64,000 nt of DNA from Ktedonospora formicarum (GCF_016587355.1 NZ_BNJF01000001.1:3935721-3999720); one strand, 5' to 3'. Positions 1-9,485 are shown, numbered from the stretch's first letter. Program-made: numbers and translations. The notes: generated by a model from the letters alone, not told the origin.

Positions 1-248
1 TCGCCATGATTGATTCCCCCGGTCAGCAGGCGAAAGGTGTTGGGTGGATAGAAGTCCTTCTTCATAGTAATCAGGCGACCATTTTGACGACGTACCACCA
101 TACAGACCTCGCCATAGCGATCTGGTTTGTTGAGTGGTTCATAATCATCACCGGTATAGAGTTCGGCGTTGAGAAGGATTGGGGTGCCATAGCGCTCGCT
201 CAGGCGTGCGATTTCGTCCTGTTGGGCATGGGTAAGAGAAGAAAGCAT
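1..248 (-). CDS. Nudix-hydrolase-like protein, N-terminal part (runs off left edge)
   Basis: An open frame on the minus strand starts with ATG at 248, preceded by a good AGGAG site, and runs without a stop off the left edge. The 82 visible residues include MVVRRQNGRLITMKKDFYPP followed by TFRLLTGGINHG. This looks like the first strands of a Nudix fold leading up to the Nudix box. The box itself lies outside the window, so activity cannot be judged. Nudix enzymes hydrolyse nucleoside diphosphate derivatives; the substrate is unknown. It follows recN on the same strand, separated by a repeat element. The family call is moderate. Confidence 0.55.
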   Translation of the reverse strand, partial: MLSSLTHAQQDEIARLSERYGTPILLNAELYTGDDYEPLNKPDRYGEVCMVVRRQNGRLITMKKDFYPPNTFRLLTGGINHG

Positions 249-313
249 AGAAACTCCTGAAGATTAGTGGATTAGTGGACAAAGTATACGCGCGAGATGC
301 GCTGCCACATCAG

Positions 314-344
314 AGCCAGATAAGCGAAGATTTGCTTACTGGCT
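314..344 (-). terminator. Hairpin between recN and the Nudix-like gene
   Basis: AGCCAGATAAGC (314-325) pairs with GCTTACTGGCT (334-344), with one bulged base and an 8-nt loop. It lies downstream of recN on the minus strand. No T-run follows, so a terminator role is only possible. Confidence 0.3.
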
Positions 345-358
345 TGATATGTCTCTAA

Positions 359-433
359 GGTCTTATGCAAAAACCAACCCTCGTATGAGGGTTGATGGTC
401 GTATCAACAGAAGCGCTCAGGTTTTCGGATAAG
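359..433 (-). repeat. Palindromic intergenic element, copy 1 (reverse orientation)
   Basis: The element begins TCTTATGCAAAAACC and ends GGTTTTCGGATAAGG, with an internal CCCTCGTATGAGGG hairpin. Compared with most copies it lies in the reverse orientation. It sits just beyond the recN stop codon. Confidence 0.8.
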
Positions 434-459
434 GAGAAACAAGCGCCTCGACGCGCGGA

Positions 460-2406
460 TTAAACGATTTGCTGATTGTATTGCTGCTTATGGTTGTGAC
501 GACTCTGAAGCACGTTGCGCTTCCAGTTCTCTTTCCACATTTCTGAGCGTGCAAGCATCTCTTCGGCGCTCTTGATTGAGAACTCGGTGACATTTCCACC
601 CATGATATGTGAGATCTCGCGCATGCGCTGCTCTGGTCGAAGTTCATTCACAATGGTCATGGTGCGGTTGTCGATAATCTGCTTGTTCACGTTATAATGC
701 GTGTCGGCGAAGGCTGCGATCTGCGGCAGGTGGGTGACGCAAATAACCTGGTGGTTGAGTGTCAATTGCCAGAGTTTCTCGCCTACAACTTGACCGCTGC
801 GCCCGCTAATGCCCGAGTCGATCTCGTCAAAGATCAGCGTTGGAGTCGCGTCTGCTCCCGCGAGGATAGTCTTCAGTGCCAGCATTAAGCGCGAGGTTTC
901 ACCACCGGAGGCGATCTTGGTCAAGGGTTTGAACGGTTCGCCCGGATTTGGTGCGATCAGGAATTGGACGTGATCGATACCAGTGTTGTCGCAGGCATAG
1001 TGCTGAAGTGGCTCACCATTGACTGTAGAGGGCACCCCGTTTTCGTCGGGTACCTGAATCATTTCAACCTGGAAGCGTGCGCGCCGCATGTTGAGATCAT
1101 TGAGTTGCTCCTCCATCGCGACTGCGAGGGTCTGGGCTGCTTCGCGGCGGCGCTGCGAGAGCGTATCGGCAAGTTTGCCGATGTCCTTGCGGTAAATCCC
1201 GTCCTCACGCTGAAGCTTCTGTACTAATTCGTCACGATTGACGATAGTATCCAGTTCGGCGCGGTCCTGTTCGACACGCTGTAGGATCTCCTCAATGCTG
1301 GCTCCATACTTGCGTTTGAGCTTGGCGATCAAATCCAGGCGATCCTCAATCTCTGTCAGACGAGCGGGATTATCTTCAATGTCTGACTGATAGCTGCTAA
1401 CAGTAGTGGCGACATCTTCGAGCTGGTAGATAGCCTCGGCAAGTGTCTCGTTGAGTTCTTCCATGCTTGCGTCAAGGCGACTAAGCTCACTCAGATCTCG
1501 CTGCGCACCGCGTAACTGGTCAAGCGAGGCTGTGAAGTCGCCATCCCCCAGGTCTGAGCCCTGGAGAGCACCATAGATTAGCGAGCAGAGTTCGCGTAGG
1601 CGCTCAGCATTACTGAGAACCTTGCGCTCTTCCTCTAACTCTTCAATTTCGCCCACATGAAGTTCCGCGCGCTCGATCTCGTCGATCTCAAAGCGCAGGA
1701 ACTCCGCGCGCTGCTCCTGCTCGCGCTCATTCTGAAGCAGCGATTGCAGCGTCTTGCGCGCGTTGCGCCACTCATTTACTTTGTTGCTGAGTTCATCACG
1801 CAACGGAAGTACTTCGGCGTAGCGGTCCAGGAAGTTGATATGCTGATCTGGACGCAGGAGGGTCATATGCTCGCTCTGACCATGGATATCTACGAGCCAG
1901 CTTGCGACCTGTTGCAGTACATGTTGTGAGAGCGCGCGTCCGTTGATGCGAGCTACAGTTCGCCCTGAGCGGAAGATATCACGTGAAAGAATCAGGGTAC
2001 CATCTTCTGGATCGATGTCATACTCATGCAGTAGTGATGCCAGAGCAATCAAGGCATCGGCGCTTTCCGTATCGGCAGTCCGATGCTGGCGTGTTGTCTC
2101 TGCCTGTTCGATGGCCTCAATCAGGTTGACTGGTGTGCTGGAGTTGGTATGGGCCAGCACTTCGGCGGTTTCATCGATCACGGGTGGGAGGGCTTCAATG
2201 GAGAAAATACCCTCAACCGTAGCTCGCTCGCAACCAGCGCGTACAAACTCCGCGCCAATCTTTCCGCCGAGCAAAGCATTAACGGCGTCGATGATAATTG
2301 ACTTACCCGCGCCTGTTTCACCGGTAAAGACATTAAACTGCCGGTTGAGGCGCAAGTGTAAGCTGTCTATGATAGCAAAATCTTTAATGTTCAGCTCAAG
2401 TAGCAT
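460..2406 (-). CDS. recN: DNA repair ATPase RecN
   Basis: RecN is an SMC-like ATPase that acts early in double-strand break repair in the cytoplasm. The N-terminus has the family's Walker A region, GETGAGKS, around residue 30. A central coiled coil is rich in Glu, Arg and Leu. The C-terminal half has the ABC signature region KIASGGETSRLMLALK and a Walker B-like LIFDEIDSGISGR. At 648 residues it is longer than the usual roughly 560. The extra length is an insertion near residues 75-130, a second before the signature motif, and a polar tail. The start overlaps the end of nadK by 11 bases, so the two genes are very probably co-transcribed. nadK-recN adjacency is common in bacteria. Confidence 0.95.
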   Translation of the reverse strand: MLLELNIKDFAIIDSLHLRLNRQFNVFTGETGAGKSIIIDAVNALLGGKIGAEFVRAGCERATVEGIFSIEALPPVIDETAEVLAHTNSSTPVNLIEAIEQAETTRQHRTADTESADALIALASLLHEYDIDPEDGTLILSRDIFRSGRTVARINGRALSQHVLQQVASWLVDIHGQSEHMTLLRPDQHINFLDRYAEVLPLRDELSNKVNEWRNARKTLQSLLQNEREQEQRAEFLRFEIDEIERAELHVGEIEELEEERKVLSNAERLRELCSLIYGALQGSDLGDGDFTASLDQLRGAQRDLSELSRLDASMEELNETLAEAIYQLEDVATTVSSYQSDIEDNPARLTEIEDRLDLIAKLKRKYGASIEEILQRVEQDRAELDTIVNRDELVQKLQREDGIYRKDIGKLADTLSQRRREAAQTLAVAMEEQLNDLNMRRARFQVEMIQVPDENGVPSTVNGEPLQHYACDNTGIDHVQFLIAPNPGEPFKPLTKIASGGETSRLMLALKTILAGADATPTLIFDEIDSGISGRSGQVVGEKLWQLTLNHQVICVTHLPQIAAFADTHYNVNKQIIDNRTMTIVNELRPEQRMREISHIMGGNVTEFSIKSAEEMLARSEMWKENWKRNVLQSRHNHKQQYNQQIV

Positions 2407-3295
2407 GGTGGTGTTCTACAGCTTCTTCCTTGCCAGTTCCTTCGATTTCTTGCGTACTATCGTTTTTCAGCTTGGCATTGATGATCTGGTAGAAATAAGT
2501 TGGTGGCCGGCGGCGCAGAAACCGGGTCATACGCGGACTCTTTTCGACGGTGACGACCGCGCCATCGGTGACTTCGCGATTCAATTGACCATCTGCGGAG
2601 AAAACGCCGTCTTGTGTGCCGGTAAAGATGCGTAGTTTGACACGCGCTTCAGGTGGCAAAATCAAAGAGCGATTGGAATCCAGGTGGGGCGCGATTGGTG
2701 AGAGTACGGTGCTCTGCACCTGTGGATGCAGGAGTGGTCCCCCCACAGCCATATTATACGCGGTCGAGCCGGTCGCAGTACAGAGAATCATACCATCGGC
2801 TGTCGTCGTGTTGTAATAGTAATCATCAACCCAGACCTGAACGCGAACGACGCGAGGCCACGCACCACGCGCGATCACAATATCGTTTAGCGCGAGAAAA
2901 CGCTCCTCATGCCCATTCTGCTCCATAGTTGCCTGGAGCATCGTTCGCTCATCTACCCACACTGAGGCATCGCGTTCTAGATAATAGTGCAGGTGGGTGG
3001 AAATCTCATCGGGTTCAAGCTCGGTCAGGAAACCGACGCGACCAAAATTGACGCCGACAATAGGAATACCCAGAAATGAGCAGATGCGCGCGGCATGAAC
3101 AATAGTACCATCCCCACCCAGGACCAGAGCCAGGTCACACCCTTCAAGCTCGCCATCTGGCTGCTCATTGCCCTCCTTTCGGATATCGAGAGCGCGTACT
3201 TCATATCCTTGTTGACGGAGGGTGGGGACCAACTGGGAAGCGAAGCTCGCTGTATCCTGTTTTCGTCCCTGGTATAAAATCGCAATAGTGTTCAA
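2396..3295 (-). CDS. nadK: NAD kinase
   Basis: This enzyme phosphorylates NAD to NADP using ATP (or polyphosphate in some families). The diagnostic motifs are visible: LALVLGGDGT near residue 60, GVNFGRVGFLTE, and CTATGSTAYNMAVGGP with the conserved TGSTAY. The frame extends up to 3349, but I choose the TTG at 3295. It gives the expected N-terminus LNTIAILYQGRK and has GGAG six bases upstream. The result is 299 residues, normal for the family. It overlaps recN at its 3' end. A possible promoter on the minus strand lies at 3371-3399. Confidence 0.93.
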   Translation of the reverse strand: MNTIAILYQGRKQDTASFASQLVPTLRQQGYEVRALDIRKEGNEQPDGELEGCDLALVLGGDGTIVHAARICSFLGIPIVGVNFGRVGFLTELEPDEISTHLHYYLERDASVWVDERTMLQATMEQNGHEERFLALNDIVIARGAWPRVVRVQVWVDDYYYNTTTADGMILCTATGSTAYNMAVGGPLLHPQVQSTVLSPIAPHLDSNRSLILPPEARVKLRIFTGTQDGVFSADGQLNREVTDGAVVTVEKSPRMTRFLRRRPPTYFYQIINAKLKNDSTQEIEGTGKEEAVEHHHAT

Positions 3296-3370
3296 AACAA
3301 TCTCCAAGCGGCAAGAGAGGGCGAACACAAGGTGTCGCCCTGGCGTCAAAAGCCACTATAATGCAACCTA

Positions 3371-3399
3371 ATGGTACGTCATGGGGGACGTTTTGTCAA
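3371..3399 (-). promoter_or_regulatory. Candidate sigma70-type promoter for nadK-recN
   Basis: On the minus strand TTGACA (3399-3394), 17 bases, then TACCAT (3376-3371). The predicted transcript would start about 70 bases before the nadK start codon. This is a pattern match only. Confidence 0.4.
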
Positions 3400-3440
3400 T
3401 GCGAGAATGGGGTGAAAAGCGCTTGTATGGTAAATATGTT

Positions 3441-5075
3441 CTACATTGGCTCACGCTGCTCTTCCAGCTTTTCGCTAGCGAGCCAGAGGGCGTCCTGTTT
3501 TGAGCGTACAATGCCTTCGGCCTGGGCTTCAGCGATAGCTTCCAGCAGTTGCCCAACAATAGGTCCGGGCTTGAGTTCCAGGCGGTGCATAAGCTCGTCG
3601 GCTTGCAGAAGGCGTGGGGGAAGAATACTGTCGCGGACGCGGATATAGCGCTCGCAGAGCAGGCGTACAGTCGCCAGATGGAGTCCCCAGGCTTCGGTTA
3701 AAGGGAGAGGGCCCCGCATGGCGAGGTGGTCTGCCAGTGCGACCAGTGCGACCAGGATACCTGTTGGTCCCAGGTCAACGAAGTAGCGGCGGATGGCGCG
3801 TGGTGTGACATTATCATGGCTGAGTTGCCCTGGGCGCATGTGGTGCGCGGCGACAAGTTGGGCCAGGCGTCGGTCGGCGGTATTGCTTCCCAGGCGTGAT
3901 AGGATGCTTTGCACTAGCGGTACGCCTGCCTGTGGATGGTGGTAAAAGTGGATATTGCCTTCCTCGTCGACCTCATAGGTCACGGTCTTACCAATATCAT
4001 GAAGCAGGGTCGCGAGTTTGACCTCTGGCTGTGAGAGGGTATCGAGATGAAAGATGTCCTGCTGTTCGGCCTCTTGCAGAAGTGCCTGTAGGTCAACGAG
4101 GTCATTGCTATCGCCCTGTGTAAGAGGTGAGGTGCGTAACTCTTGTGGACTGGCTTCCAGCAGTTGCTCAAGTGTTTGTAGATAGTATGGAGTCTCTAAT
4201 GAGTGTTCGAAGACGTCCCAGTGATGGAGTGAGGGCTGTGGCATACCACGCGCCGGTAAGAACTCAGGGATCAGTGTCGTGAAGATCCCATAGTCATCCA
4301 GCAGGCGTAGGTGTTGGGTCACATTGGGGAAGCGCAGGATGGCGTAAAGCTCGTCATGGATGCGCTCGACTGCTACTGTAGAGAGAAGCGAGGCATCGCG
4401 CTTGAGTAGCGATGCGGTGTGTGGCTCGATGCGTAGTTCATGCTCAATGCTGAAGCGTATGGCGCGCAGGATGCGTAGCGGATCATCACGCAATGCATGC
4501 TCGCTGACCACGCGCAGCGTGTGCGCTTCCAGATCGACTCGACCGTAGAGCGGGTCTATCAGATTGAGGGGCGCTCCCTCTTCAAGGCATGTGAGGAGTT
4601 CTGGTAGGGCGATAGCGATAGCGTTGAGTGTGAAATCGCGCGCGTGCAGGTCCTCTTCAATACTTGAGCCGCGCCAGGGCGATATATCCAGCATCATATT
4701 CGAGCCATCCGCTCTGTGAAGCGTAATACGGCAAGCCTTATCGTTCATGTGGGCAAAGAAGCCACCTAGTGTGTTCGCGAGTTGACGTGCGATAGCCGGT
4801 GTTTCACCTGGTAACGCGATATCCCAGTCCTTGCAGGGGCGCGCGAGCAACAGGTCGCGCACAGATCCCCCTACCAGATAGGCGGGGATGTTGCGCTCGG
4901 CGAAGAAGGTCGTAATGTGTTGTAAATAGGTGCGTGTCTGCGCGTCCACGTATAAATCTTTCCGTACTACATCTGTTTCAAGCCAATCCACATCGCTATT
5001 TGAGTTAACCCTGTCTGTGCAGATTATGTGCTCATTGTAGCGAATAAGCTTCCAACTCCGCAAGTACTTGTACAC
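3441..5075 (-). CDS. cca: CCA tRNA nucleotidyltransferase / poly(A) polymerase family with HD domain
   Basis: This enzyme adds or repairs the 3' CCA of tRNAs, or a related poly(A) activity. The head domain has LVGGSVRDLLLARPCKDWD with the metal-binding DxD, then ARDFTLNAIAIALP and RDDPLRILRAIRFSIEHEL. These are hallmarks of the class II nucleotidyltransferase fold. The C-terminal half has an HD domain (ATLLHDIGKT, later HHPQAG). The longest frame starts at a GTG (5075) without a visible ribosome site, and its first 42 residues look unlike the family. A GTG at 4949, preceded by GGAAAG eight bases upstream, is an equally good or better start. It lies upstream of nadK-recN on the same strand and may share transcripts with them. 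The CCA-adding versus A-adding specificity cannot be told from these motifs. Confidence 0.88.
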   Translation of the reverse strand: MYKYLRSWKLIRYNEHIICTDRVNSNSDVDWLETDVVRKDLYVDAQTRTYLQHITTFFAERNIPAYLVGGSVRDLLLARPCKDWDIALPGETPAIARQLANTLGGFFAHMNDKACRITLHRADGSNMMLDISPWRGSSIEEDLHARDFTLNAIAIALPELLTCLEEGAPLNLIDPLYGRVDLEAHTLRVVSEHALRDDPLRILRAIRFSIEHELRIEPHTASLLKRDASLLSTVAVERIHDELYAILRFPNVTQHLRLLDDYGIFTTLIPEFLPARGMPQPSLHHWDVFEHSLETPYYLQTLEQLLEASPQELRTSPLTQGDSNDLVDLQALLQEAEQQDIFHLDTLSQPEVKLATLLHDIGKTVTYEVDEEGNIHFYHHPQAGVPLVQSILSRLGSNTADRRLAQLVAAHHMRPGQLSHDNVTPRAIRRYFVDLGPTGILVALVALADHLAMRGPLPLTEAWGLHLATVRLLCERYIRVRDSILPPRLLQADELMHRLELKPGPIVGQLLEAIAEAQAEGIVRSKQDALWLASEKLEEQREPM

Positions 5076-5316
5076 AGGTGATAGGGGTTACATTAGGAAA
5101 TAGGGCCTAAACTTGTGTGCTAGCATAATGTCTCCATCATCTTCCCTCCAAGCGGCGGAAATATGGAAGGCGCCAGTGTGGATGTTTGATGCGTCTGAAG
5201 GGAAACTGGTATAGCACATAAATAACCGATATAGTAAAATGATACTATACATACGGATGTGCAAAAACACAGAACAAAATGGCAAGAGACGGAGTGTCTG
5301 GGACATAGGACGTTGC

Positions 5317-7194
5317 ATGAGAGAGACCTATGGTGTGCTGCGAGTTGTGCGTGTGCGATTGCCTGCCAACGCGGCATTTGGGAATTCTGAGTTGACTCCG
5401 ACTGAGTGGTTGGCGGGTGAACGGTTTGTATATGTGCTCACTAATCGCGAAACCACAATTGGGCGAGCGCTCAGCAATGATATTTTATTGATGGACCCGA
5501 GTGTGTCAAGAGAACATGCCCGGTTGATTGTAGATAAGCAAGGATGGCGTGTCTGCAATCTAACGTTACGTAACATGGTACGCGTGAATGGGCAACCAGT
5601 GCCTGCTGGTGAGAGTTGCCCTCTTCAGCCGCAAGATTTTCTTGTCCTGGGGAACACAACGCTCCAATTAATCGCACCTCAACAGCAGATGGATGACGAA
5701 GCATGTTTAAAGGACATGCAGCTAGCGTCGTTACATCAAGATATATTAACGATAGCCCAAACTGAACGCCAGCAGAAAGTTACTGCTGAAGCTTCTGGAG
5801 AGAAAAGCGCACCCAGGGGTATGAGTCCACGCTCACACGAGCCCCATACCCTTCCGCCTGTGGAAAATGCATGGTATCTCAGCCAGACCCCCATCGATTC
5901 AGACGGGAATGCCTTACTTGCCGCGACAGAGAGCGAAAGTCAGGCTCAATGGGATGAGGAGGAGGACGAATCCTTGCTTGGTGGGGGGGTGACGATGCAA
6001 TTTGCCTTTGCCGGTCAGAGTGGTCGCAGAAGAACTGGCTGGCTCCTTGGTGGTATCGGATTGGCTCTGCTTACTATGGGGGCTGTTGTTCTCCTTTTAT
6101 TTAATACCTTCTTTAGCGTCACAATGCTTCAGCATAGCCTCTCAGGCACCCTGCTTACTATCTTTATTCCCTTGATCCCGGCAAGTTTGACGGTCTGGCT
6201 GGTGAATGTCATTGATCGCTATGAGCGTGAGCCCTGGTCCTTGCGTCTGGCGGCCTTTCTCTGGGGTGGCGTGATCGCGATCCCCCTGGCCCAGCTAATC
6301 GAGAGTTGGATTGATAGCCTGATTAGCGGTCTGAGCCCACAGACAAGTACTTTGCTCCGCTCTGTTTTGCAGGGCCTGAATCCTGGTGTCACTGAGGAAG
6401 CCTTGAAGGGCCTGGGGCTCCTGCTACTCTTCTTGGTGTTGCGCGATCAATTTGACAATGTCACCGATGGTTTTGTGTATGGCGCGCTGATTGGGGCGGG
6501 GTTTGCCATGACCGAAAATTTTATCTATTTTGCGAACTATGTCTCTAAAGATTCGCTTCCCTATCTATTTGTGGGGCGTATTGTCCTTGGATGGCTCACT
6601 CACCCCACATTCTCCATTTGTGTGGGCGTGGCTCTTGGCTACGTGCGCCATACTCGTGTGCGCTGGCTGCACTGGGTGATTCCGTTGGGAGGCTTCCTGG
6701 TCGCGCTCATCTTACATAGCTTCTATGACTTTGTGACTTTCTACTCAAAGGCTGCCATGACCAGCCTCTCTGCAACCTCGATAGCTGTCACTATTGGTTG
6801 GGTTGCGGTCGTCGGCAACTATATCTTGCCACTCATCGTACAACTGGCCTTGCTCTATATTCTGGTCAAATCTCTGGCACATGAAGCCACGATTGTACGC
6901 GAATTCCTCGCGTCCGAAGTAAGTAGTGGCGTTGTGCGCGTTGATGAGTATGCCTTACTCCAAAGCTCCTTCCAGCGTGTGCGTGCCGAGAGGAGAATAT
7001 TGCGTAAGAGCGGTTTTAAGCAGTGGCTTCGCGTGAAGACGCTCTATCAAACCGAGATTGGCCTGGCGTTTCGCAAGTGGCATGTAAGCATGGGAGACCT
7101 CCCTAAGCGGAGTGCTATTCAGCCAGAAGATGTCTATCGCCAACGTATTCAACGCCTCCGCCGTGAACTTGAGCAGGCTGGAATACGCAAATAA
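5317..7194 (+). CDS. FHA domain fused to PrsW-like intramembrane protease
   Basis: The N-terminus (roughly residues 38-115) is a forkhead-associated domain with TTIGRALSNDI and SREHARLIV. Such domains bind phosphothreonine. After an acidic, low-complexity linker comes a multi-span membrane region (about residues 235-510) resembling PrsW/PrcB proteases. It contains ERE close to the membrane, GVTEEALKG, FAMTENFIYF, LTHPTFSICVG and ALILHSFYDF, which carry the conserved Glu and His positions. The C-terminus is a basic, cytoplasmic-looking tail. PrsW proteins cleave membrane substrates such as anti-sigma factors. I chose the ATG at 5317 because AGGA lies six bases upstream; the frame is open from 5239. 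Upstream is the divergent cca gene, and a clear terminator follows. The FHA part suggests control by the Ser/Thr kinases encoded elsewhere in the window; that link is inference. Confidence 0.85.
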   Translation: MRETYGVLRVVRVRLPANAAFGNSELTPTEWLAGERFVYVLTNRETTIGRALSNDILLMDPSVSREHARLIVDKQGWRVCNLTLRNMVRVNGQPVPAGESCPLQPQDFLVLGNTTLQLIAPQQQMDDEACLKDMQLASLHQDILTIAQTERQQKVTAEASGEKSAPRGMSPRSHEPHTLPPVENAWYLSQTPIDSDGNALLAATESESQAQWDEEEDESLLGGGVTMQFAFAGQSGRRRTGWLLGGIGLALLTMGAVVLLLFNTFFSVTMLQHSLSGTLLTIFIPLIPASLTVWLVNVIDRYEREPWSLRLAAFLWGGVIAIPLAQLIESWIDSLISGLSPQTSTLLRSVLQGLNPGVTEEALKGLGLLLLFLVLRDQFDNVTDGFVYGALIGAGFAMTENFIYFANYVSKDSLPYLFVGRIVLGWLTHPTFSICVGVALGYVRHTRVRWLHWVIPLGGFLVALILHSFYDFVTFYSKAAMTSLSATSIAVTIGWVAVVGNYILPLIVQLALLYILVKSLAHEATIVREFLASEVSSGVVRVDEYALLQSSFQRVRAERRILRKSGFKQWLRVKTLYQTEIGLAFRKWHVSMGDLPKRSAIQPEDVYRQRIQRLRRELEQAGIRK

Positions 7195-7230
7195 CATACC
7201 GGAACTTTATCTTAAGCGTTCCCCTGACAT

Positions 7231-7275
7231 AATGATACCTGGAAGAAGATACTCTTCCAGGTATCATTGTTTTAG
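7231..7275 (+). terminator. Intrinsic terminator after the FHA-PrsW gene
   Basis: A perfect 15-bp stem, AATGATACCTGGAAG (7231-7245) with CTTCCAGGTATCATT (7254-7268), has an 8-nt loop and is followed by GTTTTA. Confidence 0.85.
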
Positions 7276-7318
7276 AAGAGCTATTAGCTTTGGGAAAGCC
7301 CGCTGGCAAGGTTGACCC

Positions 7319-7347
7319 TTGACTTTATCTGGCTGGGACGAGACAAT
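7319..7347 (+). promoter_or_regulatory. Candidate promoter for the 2-oxoacid dehydrogenase operon
   Basis: TTGACT (7319-7324), a 17-base spacer, then GACAAT (7342-7347). It sits about 50 bases before the first start codon and just after the upstream terminator. Confidence 0.6.
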
Positions 7348-7399
7348 GAGAGCAGACTTTATGGTTTCTGGCTGCCAGCCAAACTAGAGGAGTTAATAT

Positions 7400-8497
7400 A
7401 TGCATGGAGTTCGGCAGGCAAAGGTTGACCTGCTTCAGATCTTTTATCTCATGCGGCTCACACGCGCTATGGAAGAGCGTACCCGGACCCTGTTCTTGCA
7501 GGGGCGTGTCGTGGGTGGTGTCTACACAGCGCAAGGGCATGAGGCTACAACTGTCGGTGCAGCGATGGTGCTGCACGATGGTGACTGCATCGTTCCGCAG
7601 CACCGAGATCTGGGGATGCATCTAGTACGAGGTACCTCCCCCCGCGCGGTAATGTGTCAGTGGTTGGCTCGCGGAAATTCGCCGACGCTAGGGCGTGATG
7701 GTCAAATCCATATAGGTGATATGCATCACGGCATTGTTCCCATGATTAGTATGCTCGGAGAATCGCTTCCCGTGGCTTGTGGCGTCGCGATGACAATGAA
7801 GATGCGCAAGCGCGCGAACGTAGTCCTGGCATCCTGTGGCGATGGGGCAACGAATACAGGCCCTTTTCATGAGGCCTTGAACTTTGCTTCAGTGCAGAAG
7901 TTACCCCTGGTGTTCGTCATCGAGAACAATGGCTATGCCTATTCTACTCCGAGCTATAAGCAGTTTAACGTCCAGCATCTCTCCGAGCGTGCGAAAGCGT
8001 ATAATATTCCCGGTGAGAGTGTGGATGGTAATGATGTGCTAGCTGTTATGGAGTCTGTCGGACGAGCTGTTGAGAATGCACGTTCGGGCGCTGGCCCCTC
8101 CCTTGTGGAGTGTAAGACGTTCCGTGTGCGTGGTCACTCCGAGGCCGACAAGGCAGACTATGTACCAAAAGAATTGCGTGAAGAGTGGCTAAAGAAAGAT
8201 CCACTCAAACGCTTTGAAACATATTTAGAGCATGAAGGACTGCTCTCCGCCAGGGCCAAGGCTGAGATCGAGGAGCGCGTGCGTGCGGTCTGTGATGACG
8301 CGGTTCATTACGCCGAGCAGAGCCCTGAACCTGAGGCCGCGACTGTGGCTGAGTATGTCTTTGCCCCCGATGGCCCGATTGCGATTGTAGGAGAATCAGG
8401 CGCGGACGATCCACGCTATGTTAATGCCTTAGATCAGCGAATTGGTGCTCCATTCTCTACCATCAGTCGCACAGAGGAGGCAATAAGTCGGCGATGA
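7400..8497 (+). CDS. pdhA: 2-oxoacid dehydrogenase E1 component, alpha subunit (pyruvate dehydrogenase type)
   Basis: This is the thiamine diphosphate-dependent E1 alpha chain. With E1 beta it decarboxylates a 2-oxoacid and transfers the acyl group to lipoyl-E2. The ThDP motif is present as SCGDGATNTGPFHEALNFA through VIENNGYAYSTP. Earlier, RTRTLFLQGRVVGGVYTAQG and PQHRDLGMHL match the family. The length of 365 residues is normal. The start ATG has GAGGAG upstream. The stop overlaps the next start by four bases (ATGA), implying translational coupling. Pyruvate versus branched-chain oxoacid specificity cannot be decided from sequence by eye; the lipA neighbour is compatible with either. Confidence 0.92.
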   Translation: MHGVRQAKVDLLQIFYLMRLTRAMEERTRTLFLQGRVVGGVYTAQGHEATTVGAAMVLHDGDCIVPQHRDLGMHLVRGTSPRAVMCQWLARGNSPTLGRDGQIHIGDMHHGIVPMISMLGESLPVACGVAMTMKMRKRANVVLASCGDGATNTGPFHEALNFASVQKLPLVFVIENNGYAYSTPSYKQFNVQHLSERAKAYNIPGESVDGNDVLAVMESVGRAVENARSGAGPSLVECKTFRVRGHSEADKADYVPKELREEWLKKDPLKRFETYLEHEGLLSARAKAEIEERVRAVCDDAVHYAEQSPEPEAATVAEYVFAPDGPIAIVGESGADDPRYVNALDQRIGAPFSTISRTEEAISRR

Positions 8498-9483
8498 GCG
8501 AAACGAAAGTAACCTATCTCGAAGCTATTAGCCAGGCGCTTCGCGAAGAGATGCAGCGCGATGAGGCCGTCTTTCTGCTTGGTGAGGACGTCGGCACCTA
8601 TGGCGGAGCCTTCAAGGTAAGCGCAGGTTTGCTTGAAGAGTTTGGCGCTGAGCGCGTGATTGACACTCCAATGGCGGAGTCCGCTATTATTGGATCTGCT
8701 ATCGGGGCCTCATTGATGGGGATGCGCCCAATCGCCGAAATGCAGTTTATTGACTTTATTACTTGTGGCTTTGACCAGATCGTCAATATGGCAAGCAAAA
8801 TGTATTGGCGAACGGGGATTCCAACGCCGATGGTGATTCGTGGCCCTTCCGGCGGTGGTACCAAAGGGGGACCCTTCCACTCCTCTACGCCCGAAGCCTG
8901 GTTCTTTCATACGCCTGGTATTAAGGTCGTCTATCCTTCGACTGCCTATGATGCTAAAGGTTTGCTGAAGGCCGCGATTCGGGATAACAACCCGGTGCTA
9001 TTTTTAGAGCATAAATTGCTCTATCGGCTGCCCGACTTGCGGGAAGAATTGCCCGATGATGATTACATTGTTCCCCTGGGTAAGGCCGCGATACGGCGCG
9101 AAGGCGAGGATATGACAATCCTCACCTATGGCGCGATGGTTCGCCAATGCCTCCAGGTGGCGCAAACCCTTGAGCAAGAGGATGATTTGGATATCGAGGT
9201 TGTGGACCTGCGTAGCCTCGCACCGTTGGATCGCGAGACGATTGAGGCGTCTGTGAAGCGTACCAACAAGGTGCTGATCGTTCACGAAGATATGCTGACT
9301 GGAGGCGTTGGTGCCGAACTCTCCGCATTACTGGCGGAAGAGTTATTCGAGTACCTGGATGGACCCATTACGCGTGTCGCCGCACCAGATGCCCCTTTCC
9401 CTTACGCGCCATCTCTGGAAGCCGCATATCTTCCAGGTGCCGAGAAAATCCTCGCGGCAGCACGCAAATTGGTTGCGTATTAA
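8494..9483 (+). CDS. pdhB: 2-oxoacid dehydrogenase E1 component, beta subunit
   Basis: This is the E1 beta chain, which forms the alpha2beta2 thiamine enzyme with the preceding gene. Family motifs are FLLGEDVGTYGGAFKVSAGL, RVIDTPMAESAIIGSAIGAS, PIAEMQFIDF, and ITRVAAPDAPFPYAPSLEAA near the C-terminus. The length of 329 residues is typical. Translation is coupled to the alpha subunit by a 4-bp overlap. The 101-bp gap to E2 holds a copy of the palindromic repeat element, unusual inside what should be one transcription unit. Confidence 0.93.
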   Translation: MSETKVTYLEAISQALREEMQRDEAVFLLGEDVGTYGGAFKVSAGLLEEFGAERVIDTPMAESAIIGSAIGASLMGMRPIAEMQFIDFITCGFDQIVNMASKMYWRTGIPTPMVIRGPSGGGTKGGPFHSSTPEAWFFHTPGIKVVYPSTAYDAKGLLKAAIRDNNPVLFLEHKLLYRLPDLREELPDDDYIVPLGKAAIRREGEDMTILTYGAMVRQCLQVAQTLEQEDDLDIEVVDLRSLAPLDRETIEASVKRTNKVLIVHEDMLTGGVGAELSALLAEELFEYLDGPITRVAAPDAPFPYAPSLEAAYLPGAEKILAAARKLVAY

Positions 9484-9485
9484 CC

